In this document: in pieces, positions 45,964-56,579 of the stretch | How positions within the stretch are numbered: the first letter of the stretch is position 1 | How the letters are laid out: each line of letters starts with the position of its first letter | The notes under the pieces: generated by a model | Database searches by the model: none | What the model was told of the DNA's origin: nothing | The model's input: only the letters and a program-made list of their open reading frames with translations | Translations under genes and position numbers: made by a program | Origin: Acanthamoeba castellanii str. Neff | Taxonomy: Eukaryota; Discosea; Longamoebia; Acanthamoebidae | Reading direction: 5' to 3' | Assembly (NCBI RefSeq): GCF_000313135.1 | Contig: NW_004457466.1 | Span: forward strand, 432,717-496,716 | Length of the DNA stretch: 64,000 nucleotides

Positions 45964-48900
45964 TTAGAAGTCTTCTTCGCTGTACATGGGGTTGAGGAAG
46001 ACGGCGCTGTTGCTGCCGTTGCTGCCGGGGCCACTGCTGTTGATGATGCTGGGTGGTGGCGGTGCGGCGCCGATGGTTGAAGAGGAGGAGAAGGGGTTGT
46101 GCGATCTGCGCGGCAGGGAGAGGTGGCCGTTGCCCCACAGGACGCTGTCGGCCGGCATCGCCGCCGCTCGCGCTCGGCCCGACGAGGGGCGGTCCGCCGT
46201 CCGACTCACCGGCCGAGTCCTGAATTAGAATTTAAAAAAGAATAAGAAAATATTAAAAAAGAAAAGAAAATAAAGAAATAGAGAGTGGTCACGTACGAGA
46301 AGCGCACGGAGCTGACGTGGAGAGGCGAGGGAGCTGCGGCTGAAGGTGGTGGTTCGGTCAGGTGGATGCTCTCGCTGCGGTCGCGCTCGTTTTGCTCGGT
46401 GGTGCGCTGGTGGCGTTGATGGGCGGAGAAGAGCGGCGGGAGCTCGTCGAGGAAGGAGAAGGGGCTGGCCCGCTCCTGTTTGCGCCGGCGGTAGCAGGCG
46501 TGGATCGCCACCGCAGCCATGATGGTGGGCACCACGCCCAGCAGGAAGCCCCCGATCGGCACCGCGATGCACACCACCTGCAGCCCCCGTGATGATGGCC
46601 AGTCAGCGCACACGCACACGCACCACCGCACACACGACCGCACACGCACACTGCAGGGAGTCGAGGGCAGTCTACGCACCACCATGTCGCCGCAGATGCC
46701 CGCAGAATCATCACTTGATGACTCGCCGGTCGATTCGACGGCCAGGAACTGGTAGCGAGCCTGCGTTTCTTCAGAGGGCAGAAGCCACGCTGCGACTCCC
46801 GGTGGAGGAAACACCCGCGCACGAATCGTGGTCGTTCGCCACACAACTGGAGCCGCACACACACACACGCACACACGCACGACACGATGAGAAGTGCCAC
46901 GCGGCAAGAAAGCTGGACCGGAAAGAGGTACCGAGCTGGGTGTCGTTGGTGAAGATCAGGGAGGCGTTGGTGACGGCGGACCCGTCGAGCGTGTAGCGAA
47001 GGGTGAGCGCGTCGGTGACGTTCCGCGGGTAGTAGAGGGCCACGCGCACGGGATTGGCGAGCGCAGAGCCGGCCGAGGGCGCCGGCAGCAACGAGGGCGG
47101 CAGAAGCTGTGGTCCGTGCCCGCGCGCGAGTGTCACAGCGAAGTCTATTCAGCGGTCAAACCAAGGGAACCACGCACCTGCGGATAGAGCGTGAAGGACT
47201 GTTGTACAGTTTGGCTGGGGGTGAACCCAGAACGCTCCACACGCGCTGATACCTGCGCGACGAGACATGATTCATCAATTAGATGCCACAACACACGCGC
47301 ACGACACGACACGACCAACGACCAACGACACGACACACGCGCACGACACGACACACAGACGAGTGGCCATACCGTGTAGTTTTCGTACATCGGATAGGCG
47401 GGAGATAGGGTGGGATGGAACATCAGCGTTGATACGCGCGTCGTGCCTGTGGTCATCAACGTGACACGCACATGGGCAAAGTCTGTGGAGACGACACACG
47501 CGACACACGCGAGCGTAAGGCCAAAGGGGCGTAGAGGGTACGGAAAGGTGCTGTACCGTAGACGTCGGCGTTGAACTCGCGCGTTGCGACCGAGGGTACG
47601 GCGAAGGAGAGGGCGGTGCCGTTGGGCAGCTGGCTGCCGGCGGCCACGCCCGTGGTGGAGATGACGGGTGGGTCCAGCGCCACACTCGCCGGCACGCACA
47701 GCGCGGCCCCGGCCGGCACGTACCCCGAGTGGCATAGGCAGTGCTGCGCGAAGTAGGTCAGTCGTTGAATGAATCGCTGCAGCGAACCCGATTGGTTGAC
47801 ACCCCTTCGATCGAAATTGTAATGTTAAAAAAACCGGACCTTGACGCTGGTGCGAGGCGCGTTGGAGATGGTGGAGTGGGCGGGACATGCGGCGCAGGAC
47901 AGCGAGCCGAGCGACTGGGTCGGAGTCATCTGGGTAATGACCAAGAAAGAACGAATAAGAGTTGAGAAAGCGAAAAAAAGAGAGAAACGCGAAGGGGAGC
48001 CCTTCTCCGGAGTGACGCACCTGAGTGTCATCGAGGACGAGGGCCGCCGAGGGCAAGAGGCCGAAGAAGGACTCGACCAATAGCGATGCCCCGCTCACGA
48101 TTTTATCTCCGACCCTCACACTGAGCGCGCAGCCATCACTTTAGCTCCGACCAACACAAAAGAGGAGGCTACCGGTGTTACCTGGTGTTGTCGAGACTTC
48201 CCGCCGGCACGGCTTCGGTGGAAAGGAATGTGTCGACAGTCGACGAGGAGTGGGTCGTGGCATTGGCCAGCGCGTCGCGCATGCGAGCGGTCATGTAGAT
48301 CACGATGCGCGAGAGCGCACGGGTGGCCGCAGGCGGCCGCACGCCCAGGTCGAGCGTGACCCGCGCCCTGCCAGTCCCTCGGGCGGCCCAGGCGTACGGC
48401 TCCAGACCGGCAGGCGGGGCGTAGCTGGCGAAGAGCGCCGAGGCCGGCTCCTTCCGGCCGTCGTAGAGCCTGGGGCACGACGATGACGTGACACCACCGG
48501 AGCCGGCGGTGGTGGGCTCTCCCTCCACACACCCGAGCACCGCCAGCTTGGTGTCATTGGCGTCAAAGAGCTGCGATCAAAACTCGGAGTCAGTCAAAAC
48601 GTGTGAGATCGTGCGTGTGCGTGTGTGTGTGCGGTCGTTCGTGTGCGTGTGCGATGGGATTACCTCAATTTCGGCGATTTGCACTTGGATGGCGCTGGAG
48701 GGGAGGCTGAAGTCGAAGGTGACGTAGCGCGTCGCGTTGGCGCCCCAGGCCTGGTAGCTCCCGGCGGGGCACTGGCAGCGCCCGTTCTGGTCGCGCAAGG
48801 CGCCGGGCATGCAGGGCGTGAGACAGGCGTCGAACCAGCGCTCCGTCCCGGGCGGGCACCGGCAGCCGTCCTCCAGCCCGCCCATGAAGGACTGCCAGCT

Positions 48901-51900
48901 GGCCGCCGTCGGCGCGGCGGAGCGATTGCCCGCGGCCGCCGCCAGGCCTGGCATGCCGGCCCAATTCGGGTGAGAAGAAAAAAACAAAACGAAACAAAAC
49001 ATATGAACCTCGGTACGAACCGAGAGCAAGGGCGGTCTCGTTTCTGGTCATGCCATTGGGACACCGGGGCAAGCACCATCCCTTGACAAGGTCGCTCGAC
49101 AAGCCCACGCAAAAGGCCTGCGCGCGAGAGACGATCAGTTACGTGCGCAGCGCAAGCAGAGCGTTTGCGAACAGCACGCGCCCATGTAGAGATGCCACAT
49201 ATTCACTTACCTCATAGCGTGACGAGGGGCTGTGCCAGCCGAGACGATCGACGGGCAGGCGAGCGTGGGTGATCGATATCTCGTCTAGCTGCGCGGTAAG
49301 CAGGGCAAATGTGGTGGGGAGCACGCCAAAGGCCGAGCTCTCGGTGCTCCGCTGGCCGCCCAGGGCCAGCTCCGTCGACGCCGGGTCGGTGGACCGAAAG
49401 AGGCGCCGGTCGTACCAGTCGTTGCCCTGCAGACCGAAGAGTTAGGTATGAGTGCATGTCGTGTATGCGAGTGTCGTGTGTCGGCGAGTTCGATCGTACG
49501 ATCTGATTGCCGTCGACGTAGAAGGTCACCACTCGCCTGGCGTTGTCGCCGGTCACCGCCATGTGATGCCAGCCGGCATCGAGCACGAACGCGTCGCTCA
49601 GGGCCGCCATGTTGGTGGAGTTGATCGTCTCAAACACCAGCCTGTCGTGTGCATGCACCCGTGGATGAAGCAAGCGTGTGTAAGCAAACATCAGCTGATG
49701 ATGGTATTCGTTCCCTCTCTCGCAGGAGGTCGTTCACCTGCTGTGTCCATCGGCCATTCGCTGCAGGTACCACCGCCACACCTGAGTCACGCCGAGCAAG
49801 CCAAAGCCCACTCCTGCGGCAGACGAATTGGCGTCGCCCGACTTGTACGTATCCTCCCAGTCAATCCACATCTGTGCCCACAGACCAAAGACTGAGCTGA
49901 GTGCAAGCCTGGCAGAGAGCCATGAAGAACGTTGATGTGTTGATGTGGCATGGACGTGCATGAGCGACCCATTACCTGAAGTGTGAATTGGGTGCCGTTG
50001 AGTGCGGCCATCGAGTAGAGGTCGCTGGGTGGAGCGATGGCCAGCGCCTGGTACACGACTGTGCCGTTGCACGACGTCGGCGAGTTGCGCGTTCCGCCGC
50101 TCGTCCACTGATAGAACTGGGGCCTGGTTGAGTAAGGTGTGATGTGTCAGAGCTCAGCGGCCCCAGAACACGACAACGGTCGGGAGTTCACATACGAGAT
50201 TCCGGTGCGCCGGCAGGGCAGAAGGGTATGGCCGCCGTTGGGGGAGTAGAAGCCGATCGGAGTCGGTATACAGGCGTTGTAGGCCTCGTTGGCGTAGAGA
50301 GATGGGTTGAGGCACACGAAGGGGCACTGGGCGGTCTGCACGCCGTATTCGGGGTAGCTCACTCGCCCCAGAGGACCGTTGGAACTGTTCACAGACAACA
50401 TACACCACACACAACACACGACACACGCACACGCACGCACGCACGCACGCGCACACACACACACACACGAGGGGAGGGCAGGCAATGAGTACACGCCGTA
50501 CGTAGAGAAAGGGAGAGTATGTCGACGCACCATAGCCGCATAATGCCGTCGCCCAGGCAGTACGAGCCATTGGAGCAGATGGTGCAGTTAACACCGTAGT
50601 AGCCGGGGTTGCATTGACCCCTCTCTACTACTCGGCGTTGTCCCTGAATCGATTCGCTGGGCTGGCGTTCTAGGTCCGTTTCACCACTTTCATCATCGCC
50701 TTCGTGAACAGTATCTCCCCGCCGCAGAACGGGCGACAAGCTCTCGCCTGGCAGCCACACCAGAAGAAACGTGAGTTCGTTCACAATACGCTTCGCGACA
50801 AGTGAGAACTCACCTGCCAAATTCAAGGCGGTGTTGTTGGACGCGAACTGCGACGAGGGCACGGCAGTGAGCGTCGATTGTGCGTTTCTGTTATGCAGGG
50901 GCAGCGAACGATCAGGACCAGCTTTACACCGGTGGTCACCACTGGTAAAGACGTGTGTGATTTGATTACCTGGGTAGGTAGAGATAGTAGGTGTTGATTG
51001 GGGTCGAGTTGCCCAGCGGAGTGGTGGCGACGCGGGTCAAGTCGCCGCTCTTGGCCACGGCATCGCCTTCGACCAGCCACAGGAGCTCAGCCTGCGGCTT
51101 GCCGTCCTGGGCCGCGGTGTCGTGCACGCTCTGCAGCGCGCGACAGTCATAGAGGCCCAGCGACAGCAGGTAGGACGAGGAAGAAGCCACCGGCGAGCTG
51201 AAGCTGAAGCTGATGCGACCCAGCTCGGCGAGCTTGGTCCGTAAGCACGGCGACACGTTCGCCAGTCCCGCGATGCCGGTGAAGAGCGCGGCCATCCTGT
51301 CGAGCAGCGGCTGCACACGCTGATCGACCAGTGTGGCCAACATGGTGTTGGCTGTGGCCGTGAAGTTGCCTGTGCGTTTGTGTGGCGTTAGAGAACTACA
51401 GCAAGCAGAAAATATGTGGGTGTGGAGCCGCGCGCGTACTTGGTATTGCCACCCCGCTGGTGACGTAGCTGGAGTAGAGGCCCCACAGGTACTGATCCCT
51501 GATTGCCAACGAAGCCGTCAGGGCCGTCCAGTGATGCGCCACATAGGCGGTGGCCAACAGCTCGGTTGACCTGCACGCGGGAGCCAGTTGTCGGTGAGCG
51601 CCGATCGAGCAATTTGTGTACAGTGCAATTAGCAAGCAAGTTGCAGAGCCGCACTCCAGCACAAGGCTTCCGTTCTGTCGAGGAGTGGAACTGGCGTTGG
51701 TCAGAATCAGCGTGTGGGCGTCAACCAGGCTTGTGAGGCTGTTGTTGACATCGACCAGAATCCTCGACAGCGCGTCGACGTCAGTCTGTGGTTGGTTAGA
51801 GGAGAACGTGACGATCAGTCAGTTTCGCACTGTATGGTAGCTGATCAATTGAAGCCGACGTGAGTGGTAATGCCTCACCTGTGTCAAGAATCGGGCCGTT

Positions 51901-53151
51901 TGCTCGCTGAGAAGCACTTGCAGGCGGCCAGCCGCGTCAGTGTAGTTTGAAAGAGCGCCCGATGCTCGCTGGACAGCGGCTAGAGAAGCGCTGCTGAGCG
52001 CAGATGACTGTGCGGGAACACGGGAGATCATGGCATGAGATGAGCGACATGATGCTCCGTTCGGTAACGTTCAGCACAGAGCGAGAGAGGCGCCAAACCT
52101 GCCAGGAGCTCAACAGCGAGGCCGAAGCCGCGGTCAACTTGGAAGTGAAGTGTGGCTCGGAGGCGAGAGCCCATGTTGAGGCCAGAACCACAGCCTGTTG
52201 CGTGCGCAGAGACGGACAGTATGTCTTCAGCGCGCTGAGCGATGCCAGCGTCGAATTGTTGCTCTGTTCAATCACGAGAATCGATCAGTAATTGTTACCG
52301 CACTCCGCCTGGTACAATTAAAGGCAAACTGTTAACGCCTGGTACCAGCTGTTGGGTGAGCCCCGCCACGGCCTGGAGCGCATTGCCGACACTCCCCGCA
52401 TTCATGGCGATCGACGCGATGCCCTGACGCAGCGAAGCAATATCGTCCAGCACCTGGAAGGAAGCCGCTTTCTGACGAATGAACAAAAAAAGGTCGGTGA
52501 GCGCCAACCAAGCAGACCGGCGGGCTGAAGGTGGACCACGCGTACGGGGTTGAATTGCAATCGCGCGTCAGAGTCGCAATCGCCCAGTGCTGCGGCATAG
52601 CCGTACGGCAGACAGGTCGAGCCACCACCCACAGCGACTGGAGCGTGTGAGAAGAGTGAAAAACGTGTTAGTGCGCGCAAACACAGTGTCACAAGGGGTT
52701 GCAGCAGTTAACCAACCAAAGCAGCTGGCCGACGAGCTCCATGTGCCCACCACGCTGGTCGTGTTTGTTTTGGAGCGGAGCGAGTGCAGCACCTCACGCA
52801 CAGCCTTGAATGTGGGCCGGTAGTGCGTGTCTGGCATCGTCTGGCATATCACCCCGTTGTCGCCCACAACCGGCCAGCCGTGCGCGAGCAAGTCCAACGG
52901 CGATACGAACGTCAACAATAGGTCCTCTGCAAGAAAAACATAAAATTCTTAGCACAGGCGCTGGTGGCTGCCTCAGAGCAGAGCTCTTCACCACTGAAGA
53001 GGCAACTATAGAAGGAAAGGAAGAGGACGAAGGGAATGAAGGGGCTACCGGAGGTGGCCAGCAGTTGCTGCAGGCTCTGCGGCTGTGCCGTGGCGATGGG
53101 TGCCACACATGACAAGACGAAACAAAAAAACAGGACCCGGCCAAGCATCAT
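45964..53151 (-). CDS. Very large type I membrane receptor with LamG-like, discoidin-like, Cys-rich and CHB_HEX_C-like modules and NPMY tail
   Basis: Start 53151 gives a signal peptide (LGRVLFFCFVLSCVAPIATA). The extracellular part, in order: a Cys-containing N-terminal block (52.9-52.6 kb), long Ala/Ser/Leu-rich helical stretches (52.5-51.7 kb) resembling a coiled stalk, an EGF-like GQCNPGYYGVNCTICSNGSY (50.6 kb), a LamG/jelly-roll segment with GWHHMAVTGDNARRVVTFYV (49.55 kb), Cys-rich DGCRCPPGTERWFDACLTPC (48.85 kb) merging into a discoidin-like strand RYVTFDFSLPSSAIQVQIAE, and repeats like the chitobiase C-terminal (CHB_HEX_C) domain (VSARVERSGFTPSQTVQQSF, 47.2 kb; RYTLDGSAVTNASL, 47.0 kb). 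One membrane span (VPIGGFLLGVVPTIMAAVAI, about 46.55 kb) with a CYRRRKQER stop-transfer. The cytosolic tail ends AVFLNPMYSEEDF at stop 45964. Many N-glycosylation sequons; roughly 25-30 exons. Confidence 0.8.
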
Positions 53152-53384
53152 TCAGAACAGGCTGCAGCAGCCCCTCCGTGGTGCCGTCACCCAATTCTTG
53201 TTCTTCGCGGACCTCCATGCGCGGTGCTGGGTACCTTTGTCCATTTATCTTGGCGTGCCATTCATGTGTGGAGAGAAAATGTATTTTCCCTGTCGACAGA
53301 AATAAGCTTCAGGCGTGCACGATTTGTGGAGGACCTGCACGGCAAGAGAAAGCAAGAAGGCCAACATCACAACAGCAGTCAATT
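53152..53384. promoter_or_regulatory. Divergent intergenic region receptor / MRPS9
   Basis: 233 bp between opposing start codons of the receptor and mitochondrial S9 genes. No clear element beyond a T-rich strip near 53190-53290. Confidence 0.35.
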
Positions 53385-54421
53385 ATGCGGGGCTCGTCGA
53401 AATCGACTGCGGTTTTGGGCCTGCCTTTCCCCTCGCCCGCGGGCAGCAGGGCTGCTTTATGCACTGCCTCTTCCTCACGCATTTCGTCCCGGGTCCTCCC
53501 CCCAGCCCGCCTCCATTCTCTCGCCTCATCTCCTCTCCTCCCCCTCTCCGTCCTCTCCTCTCAGCGTCGCCACTACGCCGTTAAATCCAAGAATTTCGAG
53601 CGCAAGGAGGCACGCTACGACTTCTCCGAGATCACGAATCGCGTGTGGCCGCGGCACCCTCCGCCGCAGATCGATTACCGCAACTACGTCCCTGCCGAGG
53701 AGGAAGATGAAGAAGATGATTGGAAGCCCGAGGAGGATTATCCTGAGCCCACCTTCACCGCCGATCAAACTTCCGATCAATACATTTACCCCGTAATCAC
53801 GCCCCAGACCGTGCCGGTCAAGATCGACAGCCGAACGGGCGCATTCCTGGGCACGGGCCGCAGGAAGGCCGCCATTGCACGAGCGGCACTGGTCAGCGGG
53901 CAGGGCAAGATCACCATCAATGGACGATCCTTCCTTGACTACTTCCCCTGCTTCTTCGAGCGCGGCGCTGTGCTTGCGCCATTCGTGGCCATCGAGAGGC
54001 CCAACACGTTCGACGTGAACGTGAATGTCTCCGGAGGTGGCACCAAGGGTAATCTCTCCTCCCTTCATCTTATTCATTCCTTTGTGTCCAAACATTCGGC
54101 TCACACTTCTTCTCACTCAAGGCCAAGCCGAGGCCATCCAGCTGGGCATTGCCAGGGCTCTGCAGAGCTACAACCTCGCCTTCCGCCCCGCTTTGAAGAA
54201 AGGTGCCAACCAAAGCTTGCCCCACAATGAGCTGCTACTCGCAACATGTCGTGCAGCTTGTTGTGTTGCCATCCGTCTCGCCTCGCTGACTCCCTCCTTC
54301 CTCCTCCTCCTTCTGTGTGCTCTGTACAGCCGGATGTCTGGAGCGTGATCCTCGTGTTGTGGAAAGCAAGAAGGCCGGTCGCGTCAAGGCCAGGAAGAGG
54401 CCTCAGTGGTCCAAGCGTTAA
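53385..54421 (+). CDS. MRPS9: Mitochondrial ribosomal protein S9 (uS9m)
   Basis: Start 53385 opens with a Ser/Arg-rich presequence (RGSSKSTAVLGLPFPSPAGS, continuing to SSQRRHYAV) typical of mitochondrial import. An acidic mid region (EEEDEEDDWKPEEDYPEP) precedes the S9 domain: TGAFLGTGRRKAAIARAALV, GKITINGRSFLDYFP and VNVSGGGTKGQAEAIQLGIA with ARALQSYN. The last exon gives CLERDPRVVESKKAGRVKAR and the diagnostic C-terminal KRPQWSKR at stop 54421, which in bacteria reaches the P-site tRNA. Three exons. Divergent from the receptor, convergent with the Rac-like gene. Confidence 0.93.
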
Positions 54422-55036
54422 GCTTCGTGGCTTCCCTTCTCCTCTTGCGGTTCTCTCACTCTTCGTCCTCACCTCAAATACAACACAATCACACACACAA
54501 GCTCACGACCCACCACTCATGGACATGAAGAAGACGATGGTGCCCCACACACACTACAGTCGTGTGTTTACAGTTATGTCACTCAAAGCTTTATTGGGGA
54601 GAACAAAGTTTTTCACTTCGTAATCCGCGAACCCACTTCCTCCCTCCTTTTGTCTTCGTCGTCGTTGGCCTCCTCTCCTCCTCCCGCATCACCATCATCA
54701 TCCTCCTCCGCTGCTCCCACTCACATGTCATCACGTGATCGTAGCCGTCGTCGTAGTGTTGCTGCTGCTGCTGCTGCTTGTGGGATTCGAGTGCGTTGGC
54801 GCGCCTATTTGTACAATGGGAGCCTCCCACCGAAAGGAACGAAGCTTCCTCCTCCGTTCGTTCGCGTTTGTCTTCCTCCACCTCCGTCATCATCTTCCAT
54901 CGACACTCCTCCTTCCTCGCTGTTGGCCGGTTCGATCGTTCGCGCGTTCCTCCATCCTTCCATGTAGATCCTCGACGTTTCCTTCTTCCTTCTTCCTCTT
55001 CCTCCTCCTGATATCTTACAATATCATCGGTTCCGA
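54422..55036. other. Convergent 3' region MRPS9 / Rac-like gene
   Basis: 615 bp rich in pyrimidines on the plus strand, presumably both 3' UTRs. It holds a short CTG run (54758-54778). A minus-strand open frame spans much of it but encodes low-complexity Glu/Arg/Thr and overlaps the Rac-like last exon, so I do not call it. Confidence 0.45.
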
Positions 55037-56158
55037 TTATTGCATGATGCACTCCTTCTTCTCTTTGTCGCCGCCGCCCTTCTTGTCCTTCTTGTCCTTG
55101 CCCGTCTTCTGGGTGTGGTCCACAAAGACAGCCTTGCAGGCCTCCTCGAAGACCAGCGACAGGTTCTTTTGCGTCAAGGCCGAGCACTCGACGTATTTGT
55201 AGGCGTTGATCTCCTTCGCCAGCTTCTCAGCCTGAGTGAAGAGTGAGCCAGTCAGCATCGGCACGCTACCGAGCGCGAGGAGTCACTTGGGTCCAGCAAG
55301 ACAAAAGACGGAGATGGATTGAAAGGCACCTTGACGAACTGGATGGGAGCGAGATTGTGCTGCTTGAGGGAAGCGATCGTTTCCTCGTTGTCTCTCAAAT
55401 CCAACTTGGTGCCGACCAGGATGATTGGCGTCTTGGGGTTGAAGTGCGTCACCTCGGGCACCCACTGGAGTGTTCCATAAATGAAAACAAAATGAGTACG
55501 CATTCTGGCGTTTGCATCTTCACTGAACACAGATCCATCTTTGATCCGGTCATCGTAGTGATGGGGCGGAGGATACCTTGTTCTTCACGTTGTCAAAACT
55601 TTCGGGGGAGGTGAGGGAGAAGCAGATGATGAACACGTCAGTTCCCGGGTAGCTGAGAGGCCTGAGCTGGTCGTACTCGCCAGAGCCTGAGATAAAGAAA
55701 AGCTCAATTCAGCGAGAGAAAGGGGGTACTCCGATCAAAGCCGAACATCTTCTCCCGCTAGTGCCGAGGGGCAAAAGGAGGGGAGGGATGACAATCACGT
55801 TACCTGCCGTATCCCAAAGTCCTGTAGTTGAGAAAGAAAACCTGGTTAGATAAAGCATTACCAGGGCCATTAGATAGAGAATAGGAAGAACGGACCCAAA
55901 TTTACAGGATTTCCCTCAACGACCGTGTTGGCGGTGTAATTGTCGAACACCGTAGGCACGTACTCGCCGGGGAACGAGTTCGTCGTGTAGGAAATCAGCA
56001 TACAGGTCTTACCGACAGCACCATCTCCAACAACCATAACCTTGCGATTGTGAGGAAAGTAAGTGATGTTAAACGCAAAGGCCAAATTGCAGGAGGGGGT
56101 GAAAGGATGGAAGAGGAACAAAAAGGAGGGGCGTTAGTACCTTGACGTCCTGTCCCAT
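55037..56158 (-). CDS. Rac/Rho-family small GTPase with Ser at the catalytic Gln position
   Basis: Start 56158 (MGQDVK, then [21 protein letters not shown]-loop with Gly12 kept). Switch [21 protein letters not shown] is Rac-like. Switch II reads [19 protein letters not shown]: at the position of Gln61 there is Ser, with the intron (acceptor about 55687) splitting the preceding Gly codon. Base-recognition motifs [11 protein letters not shown] and [10 protein letters not shown] are intact. The tail is very lysine-rich ([18 protein letters not shown]) and ends in a CAAX box CIMQ (stop at 55037), so prenylated and membrane-bound. Six exons. Family role: actin control, with NADPH-oxidase activation by Rac in animals. 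Loss of Gln61 would lower intrinsic and GAP-stimulated hydrolysis (inference). Confidence 0.92.
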
Positions 56159-56579
56159 GTTGAGTGTTTATACAAGATAATCGAATGGGGGTGGATGTAG
56201 AGAGAAGTATTCGATAGCGGAGGGAGATGGAGAATGGAGAATCAAATGTCTGCGGCTCCGATTGGCTCTCTTCTCTTCTTGTTCCGGCGAGGACGTAGAT
56301 CGATTGGAGTACGAATCGAAAAAAAAACGTAGCCACACAGTCGCACCGACGCAGAGTTGAACAGACGCCACCTGGACACACCGACAACAACCGGTCGACA
56401 TAAAACATACAAAAACCAAGCACCCTCCCAAAGCCAATTGGCCGACCCCGTTTGAATCTAATTGGAGCAAAAATGTAGAACGAAGTTCGGCGGTTCACTT
56501 TCGCCGCACGAGATGACGAGAAGAGGAGGGGGGGGCCCGCGCACAGCGGTGGCAGTTGGTGCCAACTTGGTGGTTCGCC
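56159..56579. other. Gap between the Rac-like gene and C45 hydrolase
   Basis: 421 bp containing the 5' leader and promoter of the Rac-like gene and the 3' end of the hydrolase gene (both minus strand). An A-run (56319-56327) and a G-run (56528-56535) are the only marked features. Confidence 0.45.

Noticed and set aside
54591..55187. 198-codon minus-strand frame downstream of the Rac-like gene
   Set aside because: Overlaps the Rac-like last exon in another frame and is low-complexity Glu/Arg/Thr.
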